Shown: piece after piece, positions 15,848 through 23,861 of the stretch | Layout of the letters: each line of letters opens with the position of its first letter | Numbering within the stretch: position 1 is the stretch's first letter | Assembly (NCBI GenBank): GCA_018054125.1 | Contig: JAGPKD010000004.1 | Coordinates: 1 to 50,010, forward strand | Source: Candidatus Oleihabitans oleiphilus | GTDB lineage: Bacteria > Atribacterota > Phoenicimicrobiia > Phoenicimicrobiales > Stramentimicrobiaceae | Direction: 5' to 3' | Length of the DNA stretch: 50,010 nt | Program-made: the position numbers and the translations under genes | The notes under the pieces: generated by a model | What the model saw: the letters and a program-made list of their open reading frames with translations, nothing else | Databases searched by the model: none | What the model was told of the DNA's origin: nothing

Positions 15848-16753
15848 TTAAATTCTATATTTTTTGATTACACCAAGCTCTTCCATTATCTCTTCTAATT
15901 GTTTCATTTTTTCAGCACTGAGAGGTCGTAGCGGAAGTCTTGGATTGCCTCCCGGAAGTCCCAGTATATTCATTCCCGCCTTAATTACTACTGGATTAGT
16001 AACTGAATAACAAATTTCCATTAAAGGGAAAAATTTGAATACTAATTCTCGAGAATTTATCATATCTTCATATTTTTGCCAGGGACGTGATAATTGAGCA
16101 AATTCCTCTGGAATTAAATTACCAGTAATATTAGTTGTTCCTGAACCACCAATCGCTAAATTAGGTAAAATAATAGAATAAGGTGGTGCATCACAAGTTA
16201 AAATATCAATTTTTCTATCCATACCTATCTGTACTTTAATAAGTTGACTCACATCAGGCATAGCCTCTTTTAAAGCAACAATATTTTTTATACTAGATAT
16301 TTTGATAGCTGTTTCTGGCTTTATATTTACACCTACTCTAGTAGGGTTATTATAAACAGCGATGGGAATATCAACCTGATTGGCTACTGTTTTTATAAAA
16401 TTATAAAGGTCATCCTGGGGTGGCTTAATATAAGCAGGCATTACCATTAAAGCACCATCTGCTCCAACCAACTGTGCATATTTAGTCATTTCAATAGTAT
16501 CCTGAGTATTGGAACCAGTTGTTCCTACCAAAACAGGTATCTTACCACGAGTGTATTCCACTACATATTTTATAACCTGTTTCTTCTCTTCTTTAGATAG
16601 CATGGAAGATTCGCCAGCTGAACCTAATACTAATAAACCGTCAGTCTCATAGTGATGTTGAAAATCAATAATTGGTTTAAACTTTTCCAGATCAATTTCC
16701 CCATCTTCTCGAAAAGGAGTAGGAATTGCTACCCATGAACCAATAATTCTCAT
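15848..16753 (-). CDS. DapA/N-acetylneuraminate lyase superfamily aldolase or deaminase (catabolic paralogue)
   Basis: This 301-residue TIM-barrel protein has the class I aldolase lysine K162 (NIVALKEAMPD) and tyrosine Y134 (IAVYNNPTRVGVN). The loop that reads GTTGES in true dihydrodipicolinate synthases is GSAGES here (residues 44-49), so a hydroxyl of the proton relay is missing. A genuine DapA is encoded separately at 19495-20379, which makes lysine synthesis an unlikely job. Family members cleave 2-keto-3-deoxy acids or deaminate hydroxypyrroline carboxylates. Here it probably acts on a 2-keto product of the dehydrogenase, but the reaction is not identifiable. Confidence 0.85.
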   Translation of the reverse strand: MRIIGSWVAIPTPFREDGEIDLEKFKPIIDFQHHYETDGLLVLGSAGESSMLSKEEKKQVIKYVVEYTRGKIPVLVGTTGSNTQDTIEMTKYAQLVGADGALMVMPAYIKPPQDDLYNFIKTVANQVDIPIAVYNNPTRVGVNIKPETAIKISSIKNIVALKEAMPDVSQLIKVQIGMDRKIDILTCDAPPYSIILPNLAIGGSGTTNITGNLIPEEFAQLSRPWQKYEDMINSRELVFKFFPLMEICYSVTNPVVIKAGMNILGLPGGNPRLPLRPLSAEKMKQLEEIMEELGVIKKYRI

Positions 16754-16754
16754 A

Positions 16755-17195
16755 TTAATTATTTCCTTTCTGGGCTTGAATAATAATAGGATCCTCTATA
16801 TTAATATGAAGATCTTTCCCAGTCACTCTTTTTGTTGAATAAAGAACAATATTTTGATGATTGGGCATATGGGTATCATCAAAACCAGCTACAATACCCA
16901 ATAAATTATTATTCCAGTAAACTTCATCACCAACTACTATTACCCCTCCTTGAGATATTTCGATAAAAGCAATATAAGAAACCTGATTAACTACTGACCC
17001 CGGTTTGGCTTCCTTTTCATCAGTTACTATAAGTTCATGAATCTCATTTTTCTTTACAGCTCTTGAGATAGGTTTAATCAAGTTAAGTTCCCTTCCTTCC
17101 ATCACTAACTGCAAAACTGCTACCACTGAGGATTGTATTTTTCTTTTAGAGCTATAAGTATTTTTGGTGACTAACCCGCTGGCATGAGGATCCAT
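16755..17195 (-). CDS. Unrecognised 146-residue protein of the catabolic cluster
   Basis: I do not recognise this protein. It is soluble, has no cysteines or signal peptide, and appears beta-rich: VSYIAFIEISQGGVIVVGDEVYW followed by LGIVAGFDDTHMPNHQNIVLYS. The first 20 residues are polar. The central segment could be a small SH3-like or ligand-binding barrel, but no catalytic pattern stands out. It ends one base before the DapA-like gene starts, and the RidA gene lies 71 bases upstream of it. The tight spacing marks it as part of the pathway, perhaps an accessory or binding subunit. Confidence 0.75.
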   Translation of the reverse strand: MDPHASGLVTKNTYSSKRKIQSSVVAVLQLVMEGRELNLIKPISRAVKKNEIHELIVTDEKEAKPGSVVNQVSYIAFIEISQGGVIVVGDEVYWNNNLLGIVAGFDDTHMPNHQNIVLYSTKRVTGKDLHINIEDPIIIQAQKGNN

Positions 17196-17266
17196 TATTT
17201 CACTCCCTTTTCCATTTCATTTATTTTAAAGATATTGATAAGATAAAAAAATAATTGCTTTATTCC

Positions 17267-17659
17267 TTAATCACCATAGGCAATGGCTTCCATTTCCACT
17301 TTAGCACCCTTCGGTAAATTGGTAACCTCGACACAGGCACGGGCCGGTAGAGTCGTATTGAAATATTCTGAATATACTTCATTTACCCTATCAAAATCTT
17401 TCATATTGGTAATAAAAATGGTTACCTTTAAAACCTTTTGTAATGAACTTTCGGCACTTTCTAAAATAGCCTTGAGATTTTCAATTACCTGTTTAGTTTG
17501 AATAGTAATATCACCATTTATCAAGGTATTACTATCTGGATTAATGGCAATTTGTCCCGAGACAAAAATCAGGTTATTAAATTTAATTGCCTGGGAATAA
17601 GGACCAATGGCGACTGGAGCAGCTTTGGTATTGATAATCTTTTTGATAATTGGAAACAC
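17267..17659 (-). CDS. ridA: RidA family enamine/imine deaminase
   Basis: This 130-residue protein has the full Rid signature: AAPVAIGPYSQAIKFNNLIFVSGQIAINP near the start and the arginine-bearing LPARACVEVTNLPKGAKVEMEAIAY near the end. RidA trimers hydrolyse reactive enamine and imine products released by PLP enzymes and amino-acid dehydrogenases, giving keto acids and ammonia. The place in a cluster with a DAO-type dehydrogenase and a PLP enzyme fits that role exactly. It lies about 20 bases after the regulator gene. Confidence 0.92.
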   Translation of the reverse strand: MFPIIKKIINTKAAPVAIGPYSQAIKFNNLIFVSGQIAINPDSNTLINGDITIQTKQVIENLKAILESAESSLQKVLKVTIFITNMKDFDRVNEVYSEYFNTTLPARACVEVTNLPKGAKVEMEAIAYGD

Positions 17660-17678
17660 TTCCTTCCATTTTTAGATA

Positions 17679-18374
17679 TTAAAGTATTTTCCCGCTACTA
17701 TCATTTTCAGATTTTATTTCAGCCAGATAATTATAAATGGTAAAACGGGAAACATTTAACTTATCTGCCAATCGATCAATGGCATCCTTAACCAGGAAAA
17801 TCCCATGTTTCTGCAAATAGCGAACCATCTCTATTTTGTCTTCTTTTGGCATTTTATTAATTTCTTTCCCTATTTTTTGTTGAGCTTTGAAAAACAATCG
17901 CTCCATTAATTCATCCAGGGAATCTGAAAAGGATTCTTCTCTTTCTTCCTTAAGGATATTTTCTATATTATTCAAGTTATTGGTAACATTACAAAATTCA
18001 TCTATTTCTCGGGAAATATTCATAAGTGGCTCTAGATTAAAGTTAAGGCATAAAAAGCCTACTATTTTCTTATTTTCATCACGAATAAAAATTGTAGTTG
18101 ATTTTAATTTCTTTCCATCCTTACTCTCTGTGCGATAATTAGCAACATAGTCAGTATCATGAAACAAATCGGAGGTTAAAAAATATAAGCCCAGGTCGGT
18201 CATGGGAGCTCCAACTTTTCGGCCAGTTATATGACCGTTTTCAATTAAGATTATAGAATGTTCCAGGTCACTTACATCATGCAATACTACTTCGCAATTT
18301 CTGCCAAAACCTCGAGCAATACCTTTAGCTAGGGGAATATAATTTTTTAATAGTGGATTCATTTTATTTACCAT
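17679..18374 (-). CDS. YheO/DauR-type transcriptional regulator (PAS-like domain plus HTH)
   Basis: This 231-residue protein has an N-terminal YheO-like PAS domain (residues 5-115: NYIPLAKGIARGFGRNCEVVLHDVSDLEHSIILIENGHITGRKVGAP) and a C-terminal helix-turn-helix (DAIDRLADKLNVSRFTIYNYLAEIK, about 197-221). A charged helix with NLNNIENILKEEREES links them. DauR of Pseudomonas, from this family, represses D-arginine catabolic genes. As first gene of the cluster it probably controls its own operon in response to the substrate or an intermediate. Two palindromes in its leader are candidate operators. Confidence 0.88.
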   Translation of the reverse strand: MVNKMNPLLKNYIPLAKGIARGFGRNCEVVLHDVSDLEHSIILIENGHITGRKVGAPMTDLGLYFLTSDLFHDTDYVANYRTESKDGKKLKSTTIFIRDENKKIVGFLCLNFNLEPLMNISREIDEFCNVTNNLNNIENILKEEREESFSDSLDELMERLFFKAQQKIGKEINKMPKEDKIEMVRYLQKHGIFLVKDAIDRLADKLNVSRFTIYNYLAEIKSENDSSGKIL

Positions 18375-18445
18375 TTTTTTGCAAAATTTCTGATAATTGA
18401 GCTTCTATATTTAAAAATAATTTTAATAATATCGAAATCTCTTGG

Positions 18446-18459
18446 AAATATCGATATTT
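18446..18459. promoter_or_regulatory. 14-bp perfect palindrome in leader of regulator gene
   Basis: AAATATCGATATTT reads the same on both strands and lies 72-85 bases upstream of the regulator start. It is a plausible operator half-site arrangement for the YheO/DauR-type protein, but there is no direct evidence. Confidence 0.35.
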
Positions 18460-18547
18460 AAGGCAATTTTCCTCTTTGCAAGCCACTGAATCAAATTCAA
18501 ACTTAATGAATAGAGATCTGATATGGTTTTAAAAGTTGAGTCATTTT

Positions 18548-18557
18548 GCTATATAGC
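18548..18557. promoter_or_regulatory. Palindrome just downstream of cluster promoter
   Basis: GCTATATAGC is a perfect 10-base palindrome within TTTTGCTATATAGCGCAA. It starts about 13 bases downstream of the -10 box, where a repressor would block early elongation. Confidence 0.35.
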
Positions 18558-18570
18558 GCAATCTAATTAA

Positions 18571-18599
18571 AATATAATATTAAATAAAATAAATGTCAA
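18571..18599 (-). promoter_or_regulatory. Sigma-70 promoter of the catabolic cluster
   Basis: On the minus strand TTGACA (18599-18594) is followed after exactly 17 bases by TATATT (18576-18571). It lies 197 bases upstream of the regulator start and would drive the whole 3721-18374 run. No terminator separates it from dapB upstream, so some read-through from the lysine operon is possible. Confidence 0.7.
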
Positions 18600-18690
18600 T
18601 ATTTTTATTAAAAAATTATTGTAATTTTCTAAAATAATTTTAAAATTATCTATAAAAATTTATACCTGATTAGAAGATTGGAGTAGAAAT

Positions 18691-19491
18691 TCATAAATTC
18701 AATACTTCTTTCATGGAGAATAATCCCTTTTGCTGATTTAAAATAAAATGAATTGCCTTTAAGGCCCCTTGAGCAAATGCTTCCCTCCCATAGGCTTTAT
18801 GGGTAAGCTCTAATCTTTCCCCGGTAGAGTTAAAGAGGATAGTATGTTCTCCATTTATATTGCCAGCTCTAACGGCGTGAATACCAATTTCTCCTGATTT
18901 TCTTTCACCAACCTTTCCAAAACGTCCATAGACTGCCTTTTCAGCCAAATTAATATTTCTTTCCTGAGCAATAATCTCAGCAATTTTTTGGGCGGTCCCA
19001 CTGGGTGCATCTTTTTTGTAGCGGTGGTGTGTCTCAATGATTTCAATATCATACTGATCGTCTAAGATAGAGGAAACTTTTTTTACTAATTCAAATAATA
19101 AATTCACACCCAGAGCCATATTGGGGGAAAGAACAATAGGTAGGTCATCTGAAGCCTTTTCAATCTCTTTTATCTGGTTATTATCAAAACCAGTGGTACC
19201 AATGACTATTGCTCTTTTATGAGCGACACAAATAGCCAGATGTGCTAAGCTTGCTTCAGGATTGGTGAAATCAACCACTACCTCGCACTGGTCAATAACT
19301 CTTTCCAGATTGTCCTCCACAATGATATTACTTTTTTTCTTACCAAGAGCCTCTCCCCAATCTTTTCCACAAGCTGGATGCGTCGGGGCTTCCACTATCC
19401 CCACTAACTGCAACTTCGGGTCATCATAAATATAGGCAGCAGCTAAAGAAGCCATTTTGCCACAACCACCACATACCACAACTCGATTCAT
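18691..19491 (-). CDS. dapB: 4-hydroxy-tetrahydrodipicolinate reductase
   Basis: This 266-residue cytosolic enzyme reduces the DapA product with NAD(P)H. The nucleotide fold VVVCGGCGKMASLAAAYI opens the protein, VVDFTNPEASLAHLAICV and VIGTTGF follow, and the DapB signature ETHHRYKKDAPSGTAQKIAE provides the catalytic histidine pair and lysine. Length and motifs are normal. It is the last gene of the lysine operon and starts three bases after dapA ends. Confidence 0.96.
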   Translation of the reverse strand: MNRVVVCGGCGKMASLAAAYIYDDPKLQLVGIVEAPTHPACGKDWGEALGKKKSNIIVEDNLERVIDQCEVVVDFTNPEASLAHLAICVAHKRAIVIGTTGFDNNQIKEIEKASDDLPIVLSPNMALGVNLLFELVKKVSSILDDQYDIEIIETHHRYKKDAPSGTAQKIAEIIAQERNINLAEKAVYGRFGKVGERKSGEIGIHAVRAGNINGEHTILFNSTGERLELTHKAYGREAFAQGALKAIHFILNQQKGLFSMKEVLNL

Positions 19492-19494
19492 GTT

Positions 19495-20379
19495 CTAACC
19501 CTCCCATAATCCGAATTTCTTCAGGTCTTCTTTCAATTTTCTAAAATTGTGGTCCTCCATATCTACTAAGGGCAAACGAAGGCTCCCTGCTGGTAATCCC
19601 ATCAGGCGAGCAGCGGTTTTCACCGGAATGGGATTGGTTTCATAAAACATAGCACGACTCAAGGGATAAACTATCTTCATAAACATTTCCAGCGCTGCTG
19701 GGTAATTTCCTTCCAGATATTCTTTTACCATGGAAGAAACCTTATCTGGAATAATATTGGCTACCACTGAAATAACACCTTTCCCCCCGATGGACATTAC
19801 TGGCAGAATAATCTTATCGTCACCAGAAAGCAGAGTAATCCTATCTCCACATAGGTATCTAATCTCAGCCATTTGTTCCAGATTACCACTGGCTTCTTTC
19901 ACTGCCACTATATTTTTCAGCTCCGCCAGTTCCGCCAAGGTAGAAGGTAATAAATTGACTCCGGCTCGGGAAGGTATATTATAAATTACCGCTGGAATAT
20001 CCACTGTCTCCACAATAGTCTTAAAATGCATATAGAGACCTTTTTGAGTAGGTTTATTGTAATAGGGCATAACCAGCAGAACCCCATCGGCCCCCATCTC
20101 TTTGGCACTGGCTGTCAAATCTAATGCTTCTGCCGTAGAATTAGAACCAGTGCCAGCAATTACTGGCACTCTACCAGCTACCGCTTTAATAGTTAACTCT
20201 ATAACTTTCTTATGTTCTTCATGGGTAAGAGTAGGTGATTCTCCGGTAGTTCCACAGGGCACAATACCATCCGTTCCATTTTTAATATGAAATCCCACCA
20301 ATTTTTTAATACCCTCTTCGTCAATCTGATTATGTTCATCAAAAGGAGTAATCAAAGCGACAATAGAACCACTAAACAT
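19495..20379 (-). CDS. dapA: 4-hydroxy-tetrahydrodipicolinate synthase
   Basis: This 294-residue TIM-barrel enzyme condenses pyruvate with aspartate semialdehyde. All key residues are present: GTTGES with T44 and T45, Y133 in AVIYNIPSRAGVN and the Schiff-base K161 in IVAVKEASGN. It lies between lysC and dapB in the riboswitch-controlled operon. It is distinct from the catabolic paralogue at 15848-16753. Confidence 0.97.
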   Translation of the reverse strand: MFSGSIVALITPFDEHNQIDEEGIKKLVGFHIKNGTDGIVPCGTTGESPTLTHEEHKKVIELTIKAVAGRVPVIAGTGSNSTAEALDLTASAKEMGADGVLLVMPYYNKPTQKGLYMHFKTIVETVDIPAVIYNIPSRAGVNLLPSTLAELAELKNIVAVKEASGNLEQMAEIRYLCGDRITLLSGDDKIILPVMSIGGKGVISVVANIIPDKVSSMVKEYLEGNYPAALEMFMKIVYPLSRAMFYETNPIPVKTAARLMGLPAGSLRLPLVDMEDHNFRKLKEDLKKFGLWEG

Positions 20380-20410
20380 ACTTAAAACCTCCTTAATATA
20401 AAATATAAAA

Positions 20411-21706
20411 TTAGGGGATATTTATAGGAATATTTTCTCCAGTTATTTCCTCATTAATATTACTATTAATATTATTCTCCATTTTAGCCAGAGAATTACC
20501 AACCAATTTATAGACAATATCTTTATAAGGCCAATCTACAAATAGTAAGATATCAGCTTTCATAGTGGAAATCTCCAGAATATTAATATGATTTTCCGCT
20601 AAGGGCCTGGTCACTCTTTCAATAACACCAGGAGTTTCAATGAAATTCCTGTTACTTAATATCACTAAGGCAATATTTGTTTTTAAAGAAACTGATTTCA
20701 GATAATTATTTTTTAGAATAATAGGATGGACCAAATCATAAGCCTTCTTAGCATATTGCTCTAATAAATAGATACCAATATATCTTTCTCCAGTTCCAAT
20801 TCCCTGGATACTAATCTTGTGTCTGGCCAAAGGGGAAATAATTTCTTTTAGAAGACCCGGCGTTTCTAAGATTTTTTCTCCTACCACAGTAAGTAAACAG
20901 AGTTTTTCCGGAAAGATTTCAATGCCACTGTTAAAACTCCCCTCTATCTCTGTACCGGTTGAATCTAAATCCCCGTTTTCAAAATTAATAATTTTTGCTT
21001 TCATATTACCTTCCTTAAAGTATAATGCTCTGGGGTGTAAGACCCGTGCTCCTCCTTCTGCTAATATTCCCATCTCTTCCACACTAATCCTGGGTAATGT
21101 TTGCACCTTTTTTATTAAGCGAGGATCAGCAGAAGCCACTCCAGAGGTATCAGTAACAATAATCACCTCATCGGCATGGACAAAATTACCCAGAGCAAAG
21201 GCAGAAATATCACTCCCTCCTCTACCCAGACAAGTAATATCTCCTCCTTCTGCACTACGACCTAAAAATCCACATATCACTGGCACAATTCCTTCTTTTA
21301 ATAATGGCTCTATATATTTTTGACATTGCTCTTTGCTTCTCTCCGGTAAAATATTAGCCTCTAACAAATTTACTGAATCAGTAATAATCGGAAAATCAGC
21401 ACTGGTCGGTTCAAAAACACGGGCTTTTGTACCCTTTACTTTCAGAGTAGTAAATATTAACTGGGCACTCATTCTCTCTCCAAAGGAAACAAATTCAGTA
21501 TAATCTTGTCCTTCATAACTTGATTTAGTTACACCATCTAGTAAATTTATTAACTCATCTGTAGTATCACCCATGGCTGAAACTACCACCAATATTTCAT
21601 TGCCTTCCCTCATTTTTTTGATAATTGATTGAGTTGCCTTTTCAATTCTCTCTATATTTTGAATACTTGTTCCACCAAATTTTACAACAATTCTTATAAT
21701 AATCAC
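20411..21706 (-). CDS. lysC: Aspartate kinase
   Basis: This 431-residue enzyme phosphorylates aspartate, the first step towards lysine. It has the N-terminal VVKFGGTSIQNIERI, FGERMSAQLIF, the FLGR...ITCLGRGGSDISAFALG nucleotide-binding block, and two C-terminal ACT domains (about residues 275-420: LLTVVGEKILETPGLLKEIISPLARHKISIQGIG and ALVILSNRNFIETPGVIERV) that usually bind lysine or threonine. The usual start is the GTG at 21706. However, GAGGTG overlaps that codon and is ideally placed for an ATA at 21697, which would give the usual MRIVVKFGG start. Confidence 0.95.
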   Translation of the reverse strand: MIIIRIVVKFGGTSIQNIERIEKATQSIIKKMREGNEILVVVSAMGDTTDELINLLDGVTKSSYEGQDYTEFVSFGERMSAQLIFTTLKVKGTKARVFEPTSADFPIITDSVNLLEANILPERSKEQCQKYIEPLLKEGIVPVICGFLGRSAEGGDITCLGRGGSDISAFALGNFVHADEVIIVTDTSGVASADPRLIKKVQTLPRISVEEMGILAEGGARVLHPRALYFKEGNMKAKIINFENGDLDSTGTEIEGSFNSGIEIFPEKLCLLTVVGEKILETPGLLKEIISPLARHKISIQGIGTGERYIGIYLLEQYAKKAYDLVHPIILKNNYLKSVSLKTNIALVILSNRNFIETPGVIERVTRPLAENHINILEISTMKADILLFVDWPYKDIVYKLVGNSLAKMENNINSNINEEITGENIPINIP

Positions 21707-21763
21707 CTCTTTCTACTTTCACCTGAGTTTAAATTACTTATTAATTACTACTAACTTTAATAA

Positions 21764-22936
21764 TTACATATAATATGATATATTTGCCTCTTCTAACCGT
21801 TTTATAGCCTCTTTCAATCTGGGCACCTCAACAGTAAGGGCAATTCTGATATAATTTTCACCATATTGACCATATCCAATACCGGGAGTAACAATGATAC
21901 CAGTCTGTTCTAAAACATAATTGGCAAAATCAATTGATTTCATACTGCCAGGAGTAGGAACCCAGACATAAAAGGTTGCTTTAGGGGCTGTTATTTGCCA
22001 GCCTAATTTATTCAATCCTGCTACCAAAACATCTCGTCTTTCAGTATACCTATCAATGAGCTGAGGAATATGGTCCTGGGGTCCAGTTAAAGCAGTTACC
22101 CCAGCTTCCTGAATAGCCTTAAAAATACCTGAGTCAATATTGGTCTTAATAATAGCAAGAGCAGCTATCGCCTTTTCACTACCAACCGCAAAACCAATTC
22201 GCCAACCAGTCATGTTATAAGTTTTAGACAGGGAATGAAATTCTAAACATACCTCACGAGCACCTTCTACCTCTAAAATACTGGGAGCCTGATAACCATC
22301 ATAAGCCAACTCAGAATAAGCAAAGTCATGACAAATTAAAAGGTCATATTTTTTGGCAAAATCAATTACCTCTTTAAAAAAATCCTTATTAGCTATGGCA
22401 CCAGTGGGATTGTTAGGATAATTCAAAAAAATTAATTTGGCTTTCTGGGCAATCTCTTTATCAATTTTGCCGAGATCAGGAAGGAATCCATTTTCGGCCA
22501 GTAAGGGCATTAGATAAGGCTCACCATTAGCAAACAAGGTCCCTACCTTATAAACTGGGTAAGCAGGGTCTGGAATCAAACTGAGGTCTCCCGGGTCAAT
22601 AAAAGCCAGAAAAATATGAGCAATTCCCTCTTTTGAACCTATTAATGAAATAACCTCTGTCTGGGGATCCAATTTCACTCCAAATCTCCTTCTATACCAA
22701 TCACTAACAGCCATTCTGAATTCTTTAGTACCCTCATAAGGTGGGTAATTATGGGTTTTAGGATCATGGGCACTTTTTGCTAAACAGTCAATAATATGGG
22801 CAGGAGTAGGCTGATCTGGATCTCCTATTCCTAAATTAATAATATCAACCCCTTTTTTTAGGGCAGTTTCCTTTTTTTTATCAATTTCGGCAAATAAATA
22901 GGGTGGGATATTTTTAATTCTTTGCGCAATTCTCAT
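21764..22936 (-). CDS. dapL: LL-diaminopimelate aminotransferase
   Basis: This 390-residue fold-type-I aminotransferase carries INLGIGDPDQPTPAHII, IFLNYPNNPTGAIAN and the PLP lysine in CLEFHSLSKTYNMTGWRIGFAVG. DapL converts tetrahydrodipicolinate straight to LL-diaminopimelate, bypassing the acyl-intermediate route of DapD, DapC and DapE. The operon position between lysC and dapF, and the absence of those other genes here, support the assignment over a generic aspartate aminotransferase. Confidence 0.92.
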   Translation of the reverse strand: MRIAQRIKNIPPYLFAEIDKKKETALKKGVDIINLGIGDPDQPTPAHIIDCLAKSAHDPKTHNYPPYEGTKEFRMAVSDWYRRRFGVKLDPQTEVISLIGSKEGIAHIFLAFIDPGDLSLIPDPAYPVYKVGTLFANGEPYLMPLLAENGFLPDLGKIDKEIAQKAKLIFLNYPNNPTGAIANKDFFKEVIDFAKKYDLLICHDFAYSELAYDGYQAPSILEVEGAREVCLEFHSLSKTYNMTGWRIGFAVGSEKAIAALAIIKTNIDSGIFKAIQEAGVTALTGPQDHIPQLIDRYTERRDVLVAGLNKLGWQITAPKATFYVWVPTPGSMKSIDFANYVLEQTGIIVTPGIGYGQYGENYIRIALTVEVPRLKEAIKRLEEANISYYM

Positions 22937-22956
22937 AATATTTTTATCCTTTCTAT

Positions 22957-23820
22957 TTAATTAATTTGGATTGAACCTTTAAAAACGCTTTCGGCAGGAC
23001 CGGTCATATAAACAGGTCCCTCATTCGACCACTCAATCTTTAAATCTCCACCTTTTAAATGAACAACTACCTCATTTTTTACTCTTTTATTGAGTATTCC
23101 AGCAACAACTGCAGCACTAGCGCCAGTACCACAGGCCATGGTCTCCCCAACACCTCTTTCCCATACCCTTAATTTAAGCTCATGGTCATTGATAGGCTGC
23201 ACAAATTCCACATTAGTTCTTTCCGGAAAGAGATGATGTTTTTCCATAATAGGTCCAATCTCAGTTACTGGAAATCTTTCCACATCTTCGGTAAAAATGA
23301 CACAATGAGGATTTCCCATAGAAACACAGGTTACCCGAAAGTATTGGCCATTTTCCAGGGAAATAGTTTCATTAATAACCTGACGGTCAGGGTTTCCAAT
23401 CATGGGTATCTCTTTTTTAGTTAAACGAGGTCTTCCCATATCTACCCTAACCCCCTCAATGATACTGCTATGTTCCTGGTTAAAGATAAGTTCAGGAACA
23501 ATCTCACCAGCTAAGGTCTCCACTGAAAATTTGTTTTTCCTGATTAAACCATTTTCATAGGCATATTTGGCAAAACAGCGAATTCCGTTTCCACACATTT
23601 GCGCTTCACTGCCATCAGAGTTAAATATTCTCATTCTTAAATCATATTTTTCTGAGGGGAGTATTAAAATTAATCCATCTGCTCCAATACCGAAATGACG
23701 GTGGCATAATTTCTTGGCCACTTCACCAAAATTAATTTGCTCTGGAAGTTGTTTAGCATAAAAATCCATTATAATAAAATCATTCCCAATTCCATGCATT
23801 TTAATAAAATTAACTTCCAT
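22957..23820 (-). CDS. dapF: Diaminopimelate epimerase
   Basis: This 287-residue enzyme interconverts LL- and meso-diaminopimelate. Both catalytic cysteines are seen, in SEAQMCGNGIRCFAKYAYE and GVGETMACGTGASAAVVAG, and the start FIKMHGIGNDFIIMD is typical. It sits between lysA and dapL in the lysine operon. Confidence 0.97.
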   Translation of the reverse strand: MEVNFIKMHGIGNDFIIMDFYAKQLPEQINFGEVAKKLCHRHFGIGADGLILILPSEKYDLRMRIFNSDGSEAQMCGNGIRCFAKYAYENGLIRKNKFSVETLAGEIVPELIFNQEHSSIIEGVRVDMGRPRLTKKEIPMIGNPDRQVINETISLENGQYFRVTCVSMGNPHCVIFTEDVERFPVTEIGPIMEKHHLFPERTNVEFVQPINDHELKLRVWERGVGETMACGTGASAAVVAGILNKRVKNEVVVHLKGGDLKIEWSNEGPVYMTGPAESVFKGSIQIN

Positions 23821-23861
23821 ACTTACCTCCTATTTTTTCTAACGGTACTTTTCTCCTTAGT

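Noticed and set aside
15848-16753. Second dapA for lysine synthesis
   Set aside because: The GTTGES loop is changed to GSAGES, and the gene belongs to the catabolic run, not the lysine operon.
20817-21323. 168-codon open frame on the plus strand
   Set aside because: It is the antisense of lysC, whose aspartokinase motifs are all intact.
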